The notes: generated by a model not told the origin, from the letters alone. Shown: positions 37,068-45,933, numbered from the stretch's first letter. The stretch: 64,000 nt of DNA from Cellulomonas sp. SLBN-39 (GCF_006715865.1 NZ_VFOA01000001.1:4030001-4094000); one strand, 5' to 3'. A program made the numbers and translations.

Positions 37068-37526
37068 TCACAAGCCAGCCCGCTCCCGCACGGCGGTGAT
37101 CGTGGCGACCCAGCCGGCCGCGACCTGAGCCCGATCATCGATCGCGACATCGATGCCGGCGCTGCCCCCTACGGCGAACACCTGATCGGCGACGTCCACC
37201 GTCAGGATGTGGTTGAAGCTGAAGGACCCCTCGAAAGCGAACCACGCAAACTCGGCGCCGGCGTCGAGAGCAGCCGCGAGCCAGGCTGACACGAGACCTT
37301 CCGCGTCCGATGGCACCGCGTCGAAGGCCAGGTCCCACTCATAGCACTGACGGCCGCCGAGGCGTCGATCGACATCGTCGAGGCGGTATCGCCGCACGTC
37401 CCGGGGCTGAACCTGGCCGCCGACGCGCTCGAGCGACGCGATGGAGGCGTCGGCAGGGAAGACAGCGAAGAGGATGAGCGTCACGCCCCGCCCAGACCAT
37501 GACACCGCATCCGTGAACCGACTCAC
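37068..37526 (-). CDS. Hypothetical protein, immunity-like
   Basis: 152 aa from GTG 37526, preceded by AGGGGG at 8 nt. Seen: SWSGRGVTLILFAVFPADAS, CYEWDLAFDAVPSDAEGLVS, an aromatic stretch EFAWFAFEGSFSFNHILT and DVADQVFAVGGSAGIDVAID. Compact alpha/beta composition, no signal peptide, no catalytic motif. Same strand and style as the neighbouring small genes, and less extreme in GC3. Function unknown. Confidence 0.6.
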   Translation of the reverse strand: MSRFTDAVSWSGRGVTLILFAVFPADASIASLERVGGQVQPRDVRRYRLDDVDRRLGGRQCYEWDLAFDAVPSDAEGLVSAWLAAALDAGAEFAWFAFEGSFSFNHILTVDVADQVFAVGGSAGIDVAIDDRAQVAAGWVATITAVRERAGL

Positions 37527-37664
37527 GGCAACGCCCCCTGAGCCATCGGCGCTGCGTCCGGGACGACTGCGGAGGGCACGCAGTCCTGGCACGGCCCCAC
37601 CTTCATGACGACGTCGCCTGCCTGTCTGCCGCCGGCCTCACCGGCGAAAGCTCGCGTCACTGCC

Positions 37665-38465
37665 TCACCGGTCCTCCCGTCGAGGGCTCGCGTCGGCACC
37701 CGGGGCCGCTCCCTCACGCACGAGCCGGGGAACCCTCGCGAACGGGCCTGCGAAGTACCCGCTGACGGTAAACCCGTGGTGCGTGAGCGCGGCCCTGAGC
37801 TCGCGTGCCTGCACCGTCGCACGGGCGACCAGATGGATGCTGGCGGGATCCCGCCCTCGACCGTTGAGGCCGTACGACGACACGGCAACGAAGTCGTCGC
37901 TAGACCACCACTGCGACAGCTCGCCCGACGCGTCGCCGTCCAGGCTCAGGTCTCCCACGGCCTGCACCACCTCGGCGACCTCGGCACCGGTGACGATCGC
38001 GGAGTGCGACCACCCGTGGAGGGCAGCCCATGCTGCCGCTTGCTCGAGCACGAGCTCGACCGAGTCGAGCATGACGTTGAACTCGTCGCGCCACGCGGTA
38101 CCGAAGCGGCCGTCCATGTCGAGCAGGAGCGTGCACTGCGCCGTCGGGTGCCGGGCCCCGCGGTACACGAGCCGCCCGTCCGACGTGCGCCACACCGGGT
38201 CGACCCCATGAAGCCCGAGCCGGATCTCACCCTCGAGCGGGCCCCCGACCACAGGGACCGTGAGACCCCCGTACGTCCGCTCGAACTCGACAACCGTCGT
38301 CAGTAGTGCGGCGAAAGCCGGGTCCATGGCCGCGACGAGGTGCGGGTCACGCCGGAGCGTCGGGAACATGAGGCCCAGATCACCCATACCGAAACTGGCA
38401 CGCACAGCACCGGTCCCGTGCTCGTGGATGAACTGCCTCGCCCGCTCGGACAACCCGGTACTCAC
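37665..38465 (-). CDS. SUKH-like (SMI1/KNR4-type) protein
   Basis: 266 aa from GTG 38465 behind GGAG. The segment LTTVVEFERTYGGLTVPVVG has the FExxYGGL hallmark of the SUKH superfamily, and LLLDMDGRFGTAWRDEFNVM followed by DSVELVLEQAAAWAALHGW fits the later helix that tells SUKH proteins from others. A second, unassigned part follows (residues 150-266: SSDDFVAVSSYGLNGRGRDP, HLVARATVQARELRAALTHH). SUKH proteins are common immunity proteins of toxin systems. Assignment is by eye from one motif. Confidence 0.5.
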   Translation of the reverse strand: MSTGLSERARQFIHEHGTGAVRASFGMGDLGLMFPTLRRDPHLVAAMDPAFAALLTTVVEFERTYGGLTVPVVGGPLEGEIRLGLHGVDPVWRTSDGRLVYRGARHPTAQCTLLLDMDGRFGTAWRDEFNVMLDSVELVLEQAAAWAALHGWSHSAIVTGAEVAEVVQAVGDLSLDGDASGELSQWWSSDDFVAVSSYGLNGRGRDPASIHLVARATVQARELRAALTHHGFTVSGYFAGPFARVPRLVREGAAPGADASPRREDR

Positions 38466-38601
38466 GTCGGATCTCCGCCGAGGTAGCGGACAAGCCTCAC
38501 GCAGGACGGGCTCCCTGGACGGCCGTTCGGACGCCTGGGGCCAGATCCTCGGCCGTGCGCGCAACGCTCGTCCCGCCGTGGCGTCGACCCGCAGGTGCAC
38601 G

Positions 38602-38973
38602 TCACCCAGCCGCTCCCATGACGACGAGGGCGGCAGCTGCTGCCGCAACGACGTCCGGCCACCGCGGATCCGTGATGTAGACATCGTCGGACGCGTCCTG
38701 CAGATCGTCGATCATCGGGTCGAGTGCCGCGTGGAGCGCCGTGAATGCCGGCACCTCGTGCTCGAAGAGGACCGCCCCGACGGCGGTCGACGGTTCCGGA
38801 ACCACCTGACAGTCGTCGTACAGCACGTGCACGTTCAGGGTGAGGTCGTCGTAGTAGCGCACGCCCTCCTCGTAGCGCCCCCACACCACCCGCTGATGGT
38901 CGACGTCAGCGAGCGACCGAAGGGCATCGATCACATAGTCACGCATCTGGGGGAATCTCACCGACGCCTTCAC
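38602..38973 (-). CDS. SCO4402-family-like protein
   Basis: 123 aa from GTG 38973, preceded by GGGAG. The pattern FPQMRDYVIDALRSLADVDH, QRVVWGRYE, LTLNVHVLYDDCQVVPEP, VGAVLFEHEVPAFTALHAAL and ITDPRWPDVVAAA matches what I recall of the Streptomyces SCO4402 family, small proteins of unknown role often found in toxin-immunity neighbourhoods. Length is normal for the family. It is divergent from the gene at 39000 with 26 nt between starts. Confidence 0.6.
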   Translation of the reverse strand: MKASVRFPQMRDYVIDALRSLADVDHQRVVWGRYEEGVRYYDDLTLNVHVLYDDCQVVPEPSTAVGAVLFEHEVPAFTALHAALDPMIDDLQDASDDVYITDPRWPDVVAAAAAALVVMGAAG

Positions 38974-38999
38974 ACGCTGCTCCCGACTACGTTCGAGCC

Positions 39000-39377
39000 A
39001 TGCCTGACGATGCCACCGCACATGATCCATGGAACGACGCACTGAGCCGGTACCGGGAGATTGCAGTCGATGCTGCGCGGTACAACGTCGCCCTGCTGGA
39101 GACTCTGCGGTCGGCCTGGCAGCCGCTCGTGCGACCCGACACCTCGATGTTCAGAGTCCTGTTCACGCGCTACGGCCAGACGGGCTACGAGTACCACGAG
39201 CGGATCGAAGTCGAGTACGAGTCGACCGACCGCGTCCGCATCGCCCTCGCCCGGCAGGTGCCTCGGCGAGGAGACGACCGACGCGTCGGACCGGTCATCG
39301 TGGCTGGCGACTTCGCGCGGCCCGAGAACTCGGTACCCGTCGTAGAGAGCTTCCTGATGCAGCTGGCCGGAGCCTGA
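39000..39377 (+). CDS. Hypothetical protein
   Basis: 125 aa from ATG 39000; the only plus-strand gene in the small-gene island. No ribosome site is visible and the start lies 26 nt from the divergent start of the previous gene, so a leaderless mRNA is possible. Helical N-terminus (YREIAVDAARYNVALLETLR) then beta strands (SMFRVLFTRYGQTGYEYHER, RVRIALARQVPRRGDD). Not recognised. Confidence 0.55.
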   Translation: MPDDATAHDPWNDALSRYREIAVDAARYNVALLETLRSAWQPLVRPDTSMFRVLFTRYGQTGYEYHERIEVEYESTDRVRIALARQVPRRGDDRRVGPVIVAGDFARPENSVPVVESFLMQLAGA

Positions 39378-39404
39378 CGAGGGCCGCGCACGAGGCGTGG
39401 TCCC

Positions 39405-39698
39405 CTACTCGTACACCAGCCCTGCCTCGATCGCCATCGCCATCAGCTGCCACGTCGCCTCGACGGGCGGCTCGGCGCCCTGGTTCGCGAAGTAGCCGTC
39501 CATGTCGGCGACCCATGCCGCCACGGCCTCGAGGAAGTCCTCGACACTCGAATTCGCGGCCTCCCGCCGATGGGCACTGATCTCTTCCACCAGACCGCGA
39601 AGGTGTCGGACAAGATCATCTCGGGAATGAACACCGGAATCGTCGACCACGTACAGAAGCACCCCCTCCCACGCGATCGAGAGAACCGCATCGGACAC
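39405..39698 (-). CDS. DUF7660-like small protein
   Basis: 97 aa from GTG 39698. SRDDLVRHLRGLVEEI, VEDFLEAVAAWVADMDGYFA and the aromatic ending MAMAIEAGLVYE agree with a small family (DUF7660) as I remember it: an initial helix after a SREDF-type start, FLEALAAWxxDMDGYY, then a tryptophan and a terminal YE. Function unknown; such proteins occur singly near defence or toxin genes. 15 nt after the next upstream gene. Confidence 0.6.
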   Translation of the reverse strand: MSDAVLSIAWEGVLLYVVDDSGVHSRDDLVRHLRGLVEEISAHRREAANSSVEDFLEAVAAWVADMDGYFANQGAEPPVEATWQLMAMAIEAGLVYE

Positions 39699-39713
39699 CG
39701 CTCGAGCGCGGCG

Positions 39714-40220
39714 TCATCCCCTCCGCCTGAAGAAGCCCGGTCGCGCAGGCCAGCGCTTCTCGTGCTTGATAGCCATCTCCCACCCGCCCAGAATCATGTC
39801 CGTGTCGAGCCGCATCTCGACGAGTCGCGCCCGTACAGCGGAGATGAAGCTGCGAGCGGCGCGGACGAACTCCTCCTCCGAGACGAGGGAAGCGCCATGC
39901 TCCGGAGCGAGGGTCGATCCCACCAGAAGCCCGTCGTGCTCGCGCCACGCATAGAGCGCCCCGACCTCCTCGACCGACATCGAGTCGAACGCGAAATCGT
40001 CGCCTCCGGCCGCGTCCAGCCACAGGGTGAGGCATCTCGCGAGCTCAGCGATCGGGAAGAGGTCGTCCTGATAGATCACCGCCCCGTCCACGGTCAGCAC
40101 GAAGTTTCCCTCGAGCGCGACGAGGTGGTCGGCGAGGGTGTCACCGCCCGCGGGCTGCAGGTCGAGCTCGGTGAACTCGATGCCCAGCCTCGTGGCTTCA
40201 CCTCCGGCCGGTCCGGCCAT
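39714..40220 (-). CDS. Hypothetical protein
   Basis: 168 aa from ATG 40220. Seen: LGIEFTELDLQPAGGDTLAD, NFVLTVDGAVIYQDDLFPIA, ELARCLTLWLDAAGGDDFAF and a C-terminal helix VRAARSFISAVRARLVEM. The central LTVDGxxxYxDxxxxIxELAxxLxxWL pattern recurs in small actinobacterial unknowns and would form a beta hairpin followed by a helix. Probably co-transcribed with the DUF7660-like gene. Function unknown. Confidence 0.65.
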   Translation of the reverse strand: MAGPAGGEATRLGIEFTELDLQPAGGDTLADHLVALEGNFVLTVDGAVIYQDDLFPIAELARCLTLWLDAAGGDDFAFDSMSVEEVGALYAWREHDGLLVGSTLAPEHGASLVSEEEFVRAARSFISAVRARLVEMRLDTDMILGGWEMAIKHEKRWPARPGFFRRRG

Positions 40221-40430
40221 CTGCGCTCTCCCGGAGGTCGTCCACCACACCGCACGTGAAGCCGTGCCCAATCGCCGCGTGCGGCGGTGGGGCCCTCGAT
40301 CGAGGAGGGGTGGGAGTCGTTCTACCAGGTGCCCAGCACGAGGGCATGCACATTCGAGGTCCGCGCCCGCTCCCCCTGACCGCGAGGGGACCGTTCTGGG
40401 ACCGCCGTCGCATCGGGAGGACCATGACGG

Positions 40431-40461
40431 TTGACATTGACGCTGCGTCAGCTCCTACCGT
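40431..40461 (+). promoter_or_regulatory. MerR-type promoter/operator
   Basis: TTGACA (40431-40436) and TACCGT (40456-40461) are 19 nt apart, the over-long spacer typical of MerR-controlled promoters. A perfect palindrome TGACGC-T-GCGTCA (40438-40450) lies within the spacer. It is 38 nt upstream of the MerR gene, so the regulator probably activates its own transcription. Confidence 0.75.
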
Positions 40462-40498
40462 CGTCCAGGCACGCACGACACGACAGGGAGCGACGACG

Positions 40499-41257
40499 AT
40501 GCAGGCCTCGATCCAGGAGATCGCCCGGCTCACGGGGGTCACCAGCAGGACCTTGCGCCACTACGACGCCGTCGGCCTCCTGCCGCCCACACGGACGGGC
40601 TCCAACGGGCTGCGCTGGTACGACCAGGACGCCCTGGTGCGGCTCCAGCGGATCCTGCTGCTGCGCGACCTCGGACTGGGGCTGCCCCAGATCCGCGACG
40701 TGCTCGACCGCCAGACCGACGAGACCACGGCCCTGCGCCACCACCTCGACTGGCTCGACGCCGAGCAGCAGCGCCTGGCCCGCCAGGCGGCGTCCGTCCG
40801 CGCCACCCTGACCGCACGCACGCACGGGGAGACCCTCATGACCGAGCAGATGTTCGACGGCTTCGACCACACGCAGCACAAGGACGAGGTGACGGCCCGT
40901 TGGGGCGCCGACGCCTACGCGACGTCCGACGCGTGGTGGCGCGGCATGTCCGACGCCGAGCGCACCACCTGGAAGGACGCCGCCGCGACGCTCACGCAGG
41001 ACTGGATCGCCGCGGCCACCGCCGGCGCCGACCCCGCCTCGCCGCAGGCGCAGGCGTTGGCCGCGCGTCACCTCGACTGGCTGGCGTCGATCCCGGGCAC
41101 GCCCCGCACGTCGGCGGGCGCCCCCGACCCGGAGTACGTCCGTGGCCTCGGGGACATGTACGTCGACGACCCGCGGTTCGCCGCCACCTACGGCGGGCCC
41201 ACCAGCGCGGCGTTCGTCCGCGACGCCCTGCACCGCGCCACGGACACGACGCCCTGA
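40499..41257 (+). CDS. MerR-family activator with TipAS drug-binding domain
   Basis: 252 aa from ATG 40499 behind AGGGAG. N-terminal MerR winged helix: ASIQEIARLTGVTSRTLRHY, DAVGLLPPTRTGSNGLRWY; dimerisation helix around residues 75-110 (ETTALRHHLDWLDAEQQRLA); then a TipAS-type ligand domain from about residue 118: MFDGFDHTQHKDEVTARWG and DAYATSDAWWRGMSDAERTT. TipA relatives bind thiopeptide or other drugs and induce their own operon. No export or resistance gene lies in the transcript; a hairpin terminator follows, so its targets are elsewhere. Confidence 0.9.
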   Translation: MQASIQEIARLTGVTSRTLRHYDAVGLLPPTRTGSNGLRWYDQDALVRLQRILLLRDLGLGLPQIRDVLDRQTDETTALRHHLDWLDAEQQRLARQAASVRATLTARTHGETLMTEQMFDGFDHTQHKDEVTARWGADAYATSDAWWRGMSDAERTTWKDAAATLTQDWIAAATAGADPASPQAQALAARHLDWLASIPGTPRTSAGAPDPEYVRGLGDMYVDDPRFAATYGGPTSAAFVRDALHRATDTTP

Positions 41258-41272
41258 CAGCGGGCCGCCGTG

Positions 41273-41317
41273 CGTCGGGCGCGCTGGGAGTCCTGCAAGG
41301 TCCCCGCGCGCCCGACG
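41273..41317 (+). terminator. Hairpin terminator after the MerR gene
   Basis: Perfect 12-bp inverted repeat CGTCGGGCGCGC (41273-41284) with its complement at 41306-41317 and a 21-nt loop, starting 16 nt after the stop. No U-tract. Confidence 0.5.
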
Positions 41318-41467
41318 GGTCGCGGGTCACGACACCGACGGGCGACGCACCTCAACCAGCGTTCCCAGCCAGCCGTCGCGCAGTGCCGCTGACAGAATCT
41401 GCGTGCGCGGCGACCGGGCGTCCGCCAGGATGCGGGACGCCGGAGGTCGGACGACAGGAGGTGCGCG

Positions 41468-42058
41468 GTGCCCGTGCCGCTGCGGCAGGTCCGCGCCGTG
41501 TTCGACGACACGACGATCACCGTCTACCAGGCGTACTCGCCGCACATCGCCGAGCCCGCGGCGGCCGCCGGGTCGTTCGCCGGCACACCGTTCAAGCTCG
41601 AGCGGATGACGTGGGTGAAGCCGTCGTTCCTGTGGATGATGTACCGGTCGGGCTGGGCGTCGAAGCCGGGCCAGGAGCGCGTGCTGGCCGTCCGCATGAC
41701 GCGCACGGGCTTCGAGGAGGCGCTCGCACAGGCGTGCCTGAGCCACCCCGACCCCGCGGTCGACACCGACCACGACGCGTGGCGACGCCGCTTGGAGACC
41801 AGCCCCGTCCGGGTCCAGTGGGACCCGGAGCGCGACGTGCGGCTTCAGCCGCTGCCGTGGCGGTCGATCCAGGTCGGCCTGACCGGCCCCGCGGCCCACG
41901 ACTACGTCCACCGGTGGACGGTCGGCATCACGGACATCACCGCTGACGTGCACGCGCTGCGGCAGGGCACGGGTGCCGCTCACCTTCCCGCGGAGCGCCC
42001 CTACCCGCTGCCCGCCGACGTGGCGGCCGCCGTCGGGGCGAGCCGACCGGTCGCCTGA
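41468..42058 (+). CDS. DUF4291 protein
   Basis: 196 aa from GTG 41468, with AGGAGGTG just upstream. The hallmark DUF4291 blocks are all there: QVRAVFDDTTITVYQAYSP at the N-terminus, FKLERMTWVKPSFLWMMYRS, and ERVLAVRMTRTGFEEALAQA, then VQWDPERDVRLQPLPWRSIQ and a late GLTGPAAHDYVHRW. Biochemical role unknown. The family is widespread in actinobacteria and fungi as a single gene. Convergent with the SUFU-domain gene. Confidence 0.9.
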   Translation: MPVPLRQVRAVFDDTTITVYQAYSPHIAEPAAAAGSFAGTPFKLERMTWVKPSFLWMMYRSGWASKPGQERVLAVRMTRTGFEEALAQACLSHPDPAVDTDHDAWRRRLETSPVRVQWDPERDVRLQPLPWRSIQVGLTGPAAHDYVHRWTVGITDITADVHALRQGTGAAHLPAERPYPLPADVAAAVGASRPVA

Positions 42059-42095
42059 CGCAGCGCCCTGCGGGCCGTCGCTCCGCCGCTCGGCG

Positions 42096-42659
42096 TCAGA
42101 CGGCCGACGGGCGGTAGAGGTCGACGAGGTCCGGGTCCTCGTGGAGGAGCAGGGCTTCGAACGCCTCCCAGCCGTACGTCGTCACGTACTGCTGCTCGGC
42201 GGCGGTGACGGGCACGACCCAGGCGATGACGACGGGCTGGCCGTCCTGGTGGGCGACGGCGAACCGGTCGTCGAAGAAGACGGGCAGGGTGACGTAGAGG
42301 AACGGCTTGCCGGCGGCGAGCAGCGGCTCGGCGCGGGTGGGGACGACCTGGCCGCGCAGGAAAGGCCCGTCGCGCAGCACCGCGAACCCCGCGTCGGCGA
42401 GGGCGTCGAACGCGGCGCGGTCGGCGTCGGCCAGGTCGTCGGGCAGCAGGAGCATGAGCTCCTGGCTGATGGGGTGCCCGTCGAGGGACCGCCCGCCGAG
42501 GTACCGGTTGACGCCGACGGTCACGTACGCGGCCGACTGCGGGACCGCGTGGCCGCCGTGGCGGAACACCTGGAACGCGAGGCCGCCGAACTGCGGGTCG
42601 TCGACCCGCCAGCCACCGACCATCTGACCGAGCCAGCGCTCGAGGTGCTCGACGAGCAC
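42096..42659 (-). CDS. Suppressor-of-fused (SUFU) domain protein
   Basis: 187 aa from ATG 42659. The SUFU fold pattern is visible: VFRHGGHAVPQSAAYVTVGV, ISQELMLLLPDDLADADR, VVIAWVVPVTAAEQQYVTTY and WEAFEALLLHEDPDLVDLYR at the end. Bacterial SUFU proteins are often immunity proteins of polymorphic toxins, so this extends the immunity-like island on the left. No signal peptide or catalytic motif. Confidence 0.8.
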   Translation of the reverse strand: MLVEHLERWLGQMVGGWRVDDPQFGGLAFQVFRHGGHAVPQSAAYVTVGVNRYLGGRSLDGHPISQELMLLLPDDLADADRAAFDALADAGFAVLRDGPFLRGQVVPTRAEPLLAAGKPFLYVTLPVFFDDRFAVAHQDGQPVVIAWVVPVTAAEQQYVTTYGWEAFEALLLHEDPDLVDLYRPSAV

Positions 42660-42776
42660 GTGCCCACCTCCGACGTCGTGACGCGAGGTGCCGGAGAGGT
42701 CCGACCACCTGCGCCGATCACCGTAGCGGGCTCGACCCGTGCCGCGGACCCCTCGACCGGGTGGTCGGGGCCGTTC

Positions 42777-44396
42777 TCAGGGCTGGGCGGAGGCAGCAGG
42801 TCGGGCTGCGGGCGCCGTGCCGGGCGCGGCGGCGTCGAGCGGGAGCGACGGGGCGAGGCGGCGCAGGGCGCGGTAGGTGGGGACGAGGGCGTCGTACAGC
42901 TCGGAGAAGACGGGCAGCAGCGAGCGGTAGACCTCGGCGGCGGCGGGGCGCGGGTGCACGGTGCGGGTGATCTCGACCATGTCCTCGACGACGTCGATGC
43001 TGGGGACCAGGCCGACGGCCTCCATGCCGAGCAGGGCGGCGCCGAACCCGGAGCCCTCCTGGCCCTGCGCGAGCCGGACGTCCATGTCGAACGCGTCGGC
43101 GAGCACCTGCTGCCACAGCTCGGAGCGCATGACGCCGCCCGTGGCGCGGACCTCGGAGATGTCGAGGCCAGCGGCGCGCATGGCGCGCAGCACCGTCGCG
43201 AGCTGCAGGCAGACGCCCTCGACGGCGGCGCGCAGCAGGTGCTCGCGGCGGTGGGCGCGGGTGAGGCCGACGTAGGCGCCGCGGGGCAGGGCGCTCCAGT
43301 GCGGGGCCCGCTCGGACAGCAGGTACGGGAGCATGAGCAGCCCGCCGGAGCCGACGGGGGCGCGGGCGGCGATCTCGAGGAGCTCGGCCTCGTCACCGGT
43401 GTCGGGCGCGAGGGTGTCCTGCGCCCAGCCCAGGACGACGCCGCCGTTGTTGATGGCGCCGCCGACGACCCACCGGGTGGGGGTCAGGGCGTAGCAGAAC
43501 ACGCCGCCGAGAGGGTCGACGGCGGGGCGGTCGACGACGACGCGCAGGGCGCCGGACGTGCCGAGGGAGCAGGCGGCGACGCCGGGCCGGACGGCACCGA
43601 CGCCGAGGTTGGCCAGGGGGCCGTCGGCGGCGCCGACGACGACGCGGGTGCCGGCGGGCAGCCCGGTCGCGGTGGCGACGTCCTCGCCGAGGGGCAGCAC
43701 GTGGGTGGTGGGGACGAGCTCGGGCAGCTGCTCGGCGGTGATGCCCGCGAGCGCGAGCGCCTCGCCGTCCCACGCCAGGTCGGCCATGGAGAGCAAGCCG
43801 GTGGCCGAGGCGGTGGAGTGGTCGACGACGAGGGCGCCGCACAGCCGCCACAGCACGTAGTCCTTGATGCCGACCCAGAACCCGACGCCCTCGCAGAGCT
43901 TGGGCTCCTGCTCGTGGAACCAGACGAGCTTGGGCAGCGGGGACATGGGGTGCAGGGGGGTTCCGGTGCGCTGGTGGAGGGCGAGGCCGCCGGTGGCGGC
44001 GCGCAGGCGTTCGGCCTGGGCGGCGGCGCGGGTGTCGCCCCAGGTGACGGACGGGGTGAGGGGGTCGAGCGTCGGGGACAGGCCGAGCAGGGAGTGCATG
44101 GCGCTGCTGAACGAGAGGGCGGCGACGCGGTCCGCGCCGAGCTGGGTGACGACGTCGCGGACGCAGGTGCGGACGGCGTCGACGATGGCGTCGGGGTCCT
44201 GGACGGCGTGGCCGGCGTGGGGCTCGTCGAGGTCGATGCCGCGGGACGCGGTCGCGAGCTGGCGCCCGCGGGTGTCGAACGCGACGACCTTGGTGCTCGT
44301 GGTGCCGAGGTCGACGCCGAGGACGACGTCGGCGCGCGTGCCGGCGGTCGTGCCCGCGTTCTCGCTCGCGGTGGCGGTGCTGGTCGGGTGCGGCAC
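42777..44396 (-). CDS. gntK: Gluconokinase (FGGY family)
   Basis: Phosphorylates gluconate to 6-phosphogluconate with ATP. 539 aa from GTG 44396, with GGAAGG at good spacing. FGGY carbohydrate kinase: N-terminal LGVDLGTTSTKVVAFDTRG phosphate loop, SFSSAMHSLLGL and TWGDTRA (substrate side), GTPLHPMSPLPKLVWF (a gluconokinase-type segment), GAADGPLANLGVGAV, SLGTSGALRVV and ATGGVMRSELWQQVLAD. The specific substrate is supported by the upstream gluconate permease, 44 nt away. Confidence 0.9.
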   Translation of the reverse strand: MPHPTSTATASENAGTTAGTRADVVLGVDLGTTSTKVVAFDTRGRQLATASRGIDLDEPHAGHAVQDPDAIVDAVRTCVRDVVTQLGADRVAALSFSSAMHSLLGLSPTLDPLTPSVTWGDTRAAAQAERLRAATGGLALHQRTGTPLHPMSPLPKLVWFHEQEPKLCEGVGFWVGIKDYVLWRLCGALVVDHSTASATGLLSMADLAWDGEALALAGITAEQLPELVPTTHVLPLGEDVATATGLPAGTRVVVGAADGPLANLGVGAVRPGVAACSLGTSGALRVVVDRPAVDPLGGVFCYALTPTRWVVGGAINNGGVVLGWAQDTLAPDTGDEAELLEIAARAPVGSGGLLMLPYLLSERAPHWSALPRGAYVGLTRAHRREHLLRAAVEGVCLQLATVLRAMRAAGLDISEVRATGGVMRSELWQQVLADAFDMDVRLAQGQEGSGFGAALLGMEAVGLVPSIDVVEDMVEITRTVHPRPAAAEVYRSLLPVFSELYDALVPTYRALRRLAPSLPLDAAAPGTAPAARPAASAQP

Positions 44397-44440
44397 GGCG
44401 GGCCTTCCGGGTCGGGCGTCGCGGGCGGGTGCGGGGCGGG

Positions 44441-45829
44441 TCAGACGGCGGACGCGACGCCGTAGACGACAAGCACCACGGCGAACGCGACGACGGACTG
44501 CAGGGCCTGCTGCACGGTCCACGTCTTGAGGGTCGTCTTGACGTCCATGCCCATGAGGCGGCCGACGAGCCAGAACCCGGAGTCGTTGACGTGGGAGGCG
44601 AACACGGACCCGGCGGCGGTGGCCAGGGTGATGCACGCGACCTGGAGGGCGCTGAAGTCGCCGGCGGCGACGGCGGGTGCGGCCAGCCCGGCGGCGGTGA
44701 CGAGCGCGACGGTGGCCGAGCCCTGGGCGACGCGCAGCAGCAGGGCGATGAGGTAGGCGGCCACGATGACGGGCAGGCCGACGGACTCCAGGGCGGAGGC
44801 GAGGGCGTCGCCGATTCCGGAGGCGCGCAGCACGCCGCCGAACATGCCGCCCGCGCCGGTGATGAGGATGACGGAGCAGACGGGGCCGAGGGAGGAGTCG
44901 AGGACCTTCTCCAGGGCGGTCTTGTCGACGCCGCGGCGGGCGCCGAGCACGACGGAGGCGACGAGCACGGAGAGCAGCAGCGCGACGCCCGAGGAGCCGA
45001 GCACGGTCAGGGCCTGCACCCAGGCGGCCTCGGGGTCGACGACCCCGGCGGTGCCGAGGGCGTCGAGGCCGGTGTTGAGGAAGATCAGCACGAGCGGCAG
45101 CAGCAGCACGCCGACGACGGTGGCGACGCGGGGCGGGTCGGTGGGCTGGTCGTCGTCGACGTCGCCGAAGAGCGCCGGCACGGGCAGGACGATGCGCCGC
45201 CCGACGAACAGGCCCCACAGGTAGCCGGCGACGTACCAGGTAGGGACGGCGAGCAGCAGGCCGACGAGCAGGACGATGCCGAGGTTGGCACCGTAGAGCT
45301 CGGTGGCGGCGACGGGCCCGGGGTGCGGGGGCACGAAGACGTGCATGACGGAGAACGCCGCGGCGGCGGGGATGCCGTAGAGCAGCACGTTGTCGCCGCC
45401 GAGGCGCCGGGCCACGGCGAAGATGATCGGCAGCATGACGATGAGGCCGGCGTCGAAGAAGATCGGGAACCCGAGCGCCAGGGACGCCAGGCCCAGGGCC
45501 AGCACGGCGCGCTTCTCGCCGAAGACCCCGACGAGGGCGTCGGCCAGGACGCGGGCGCCGCCGGAGTGCTCGACGAGCTTGCCGAGCATGGCACCGAGGC
45601 CGATGAGCAGCGCGACGCTGGCGAGGGTGCCGCCGAACCCGTCGAGCAGCACGTCGACGAGCGACCCGGTGGGGATGCCGGTGGCGACCGCCGTGAGCAG
45701 CGAGACCACCACGAGGGTGAGGAACGCGTGCACCCGGAACCGGATGACGAGCACGAGGATCAGCGCGATCGCGCCGGCGGCGATGCCCAGGAGGGGGCCT
45801 GCGCCGAGGGTCTGCGTCCAGTCGTCCAT
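44441..45829 (-). CDS. gntP: Gluconate:H+ symporter (GntP family)
   Basis: Inner-membrane permease, 462 aa, about 12-14 helices; ATG 45829 has GGAGATCCGAC before it. Family marks: GALAMLGKLVEHSGGA-like segment (GAMLGKLVEHSGGARVLADAL), LGFPIFFDAGLIVMLPIIF, HVFVPPHPGPVAATELYGAN, ILITGAGGMFGGVLRASGIG, ALLLRVAQGSATVALVTAA and ASHVNDSGFWLVGRLMGMD. All the GntP loops are intact. Co-transcribed with gntK and divergent from gntR. Confidence 0.93.
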   Translation of the reverse strand: MDDWTQTLGAGPLLGIAAGAIALILVLVIRFRVHAFLTLVVVSLLTAVATGIPTGSLVDVLLDGFGGTLASVALLIGLGAMLGKLVEHSGGARVLADALVGVFGEKRAVLALGLASLALGFPIFFDAGLIVMLPIIFAVARRLGGDNVLLYGIPAAAAFSVMHVFVPPHPGPVAATELYGANLGIVLLVGLLLAVPTWYVAGYLWGLFVGRRIVLPVPALFGDVDDDQPTDPPRVATVVGVLLLPLVLIFLNTGLDALGTAGVVDPEAAWVQALTVLGSSGVALLLSVLVASVVLGARRGVDKTALEKVLDSSLGPVCSVILITGAGGMFGGVLRASGIGDALASALESVGLPVIVAAYLIALLLRVAQGSATVALVTAAGLAAPAVAAGDFSALQVACITLATAAGSVFASHVNDSGFWLVGRLMGMDVKTTLKTWTVQQALQSVVAFAVVLVVYGVASAV

Positions 45830-45909
45830 GTCGGATCTCCGTCGATCGAGGTGGGCCGGGCGTGGGCGTCCGTCCCATCGTGGGGTCGGACGACGCCGCC
45901 CGCCCACGC

Positions 45910-45933
45910 TGCCATAAAGTATGACTATTGCCA
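45910..45933. promoter_or_regulatory. A/T-rich patch in the gntP/gntR divergent region
   Basis: GCCATAAAGTATGACTATTG at 45911 onward is the only A/T-rich patch in the 175-nt divergent region. It lies 80 nt upstream of gntP and 75 nt upstream of gntR, where a shared promoter and GntR operator would be expected. No clean palindrome is present. Confidence 0.35.

Noticed and set aside
37523-37606. 27-codon peptide with a CxxC motif just before the gene at 37526
   Set aside because: Too short and without a convincing ribosome site; may be chance.
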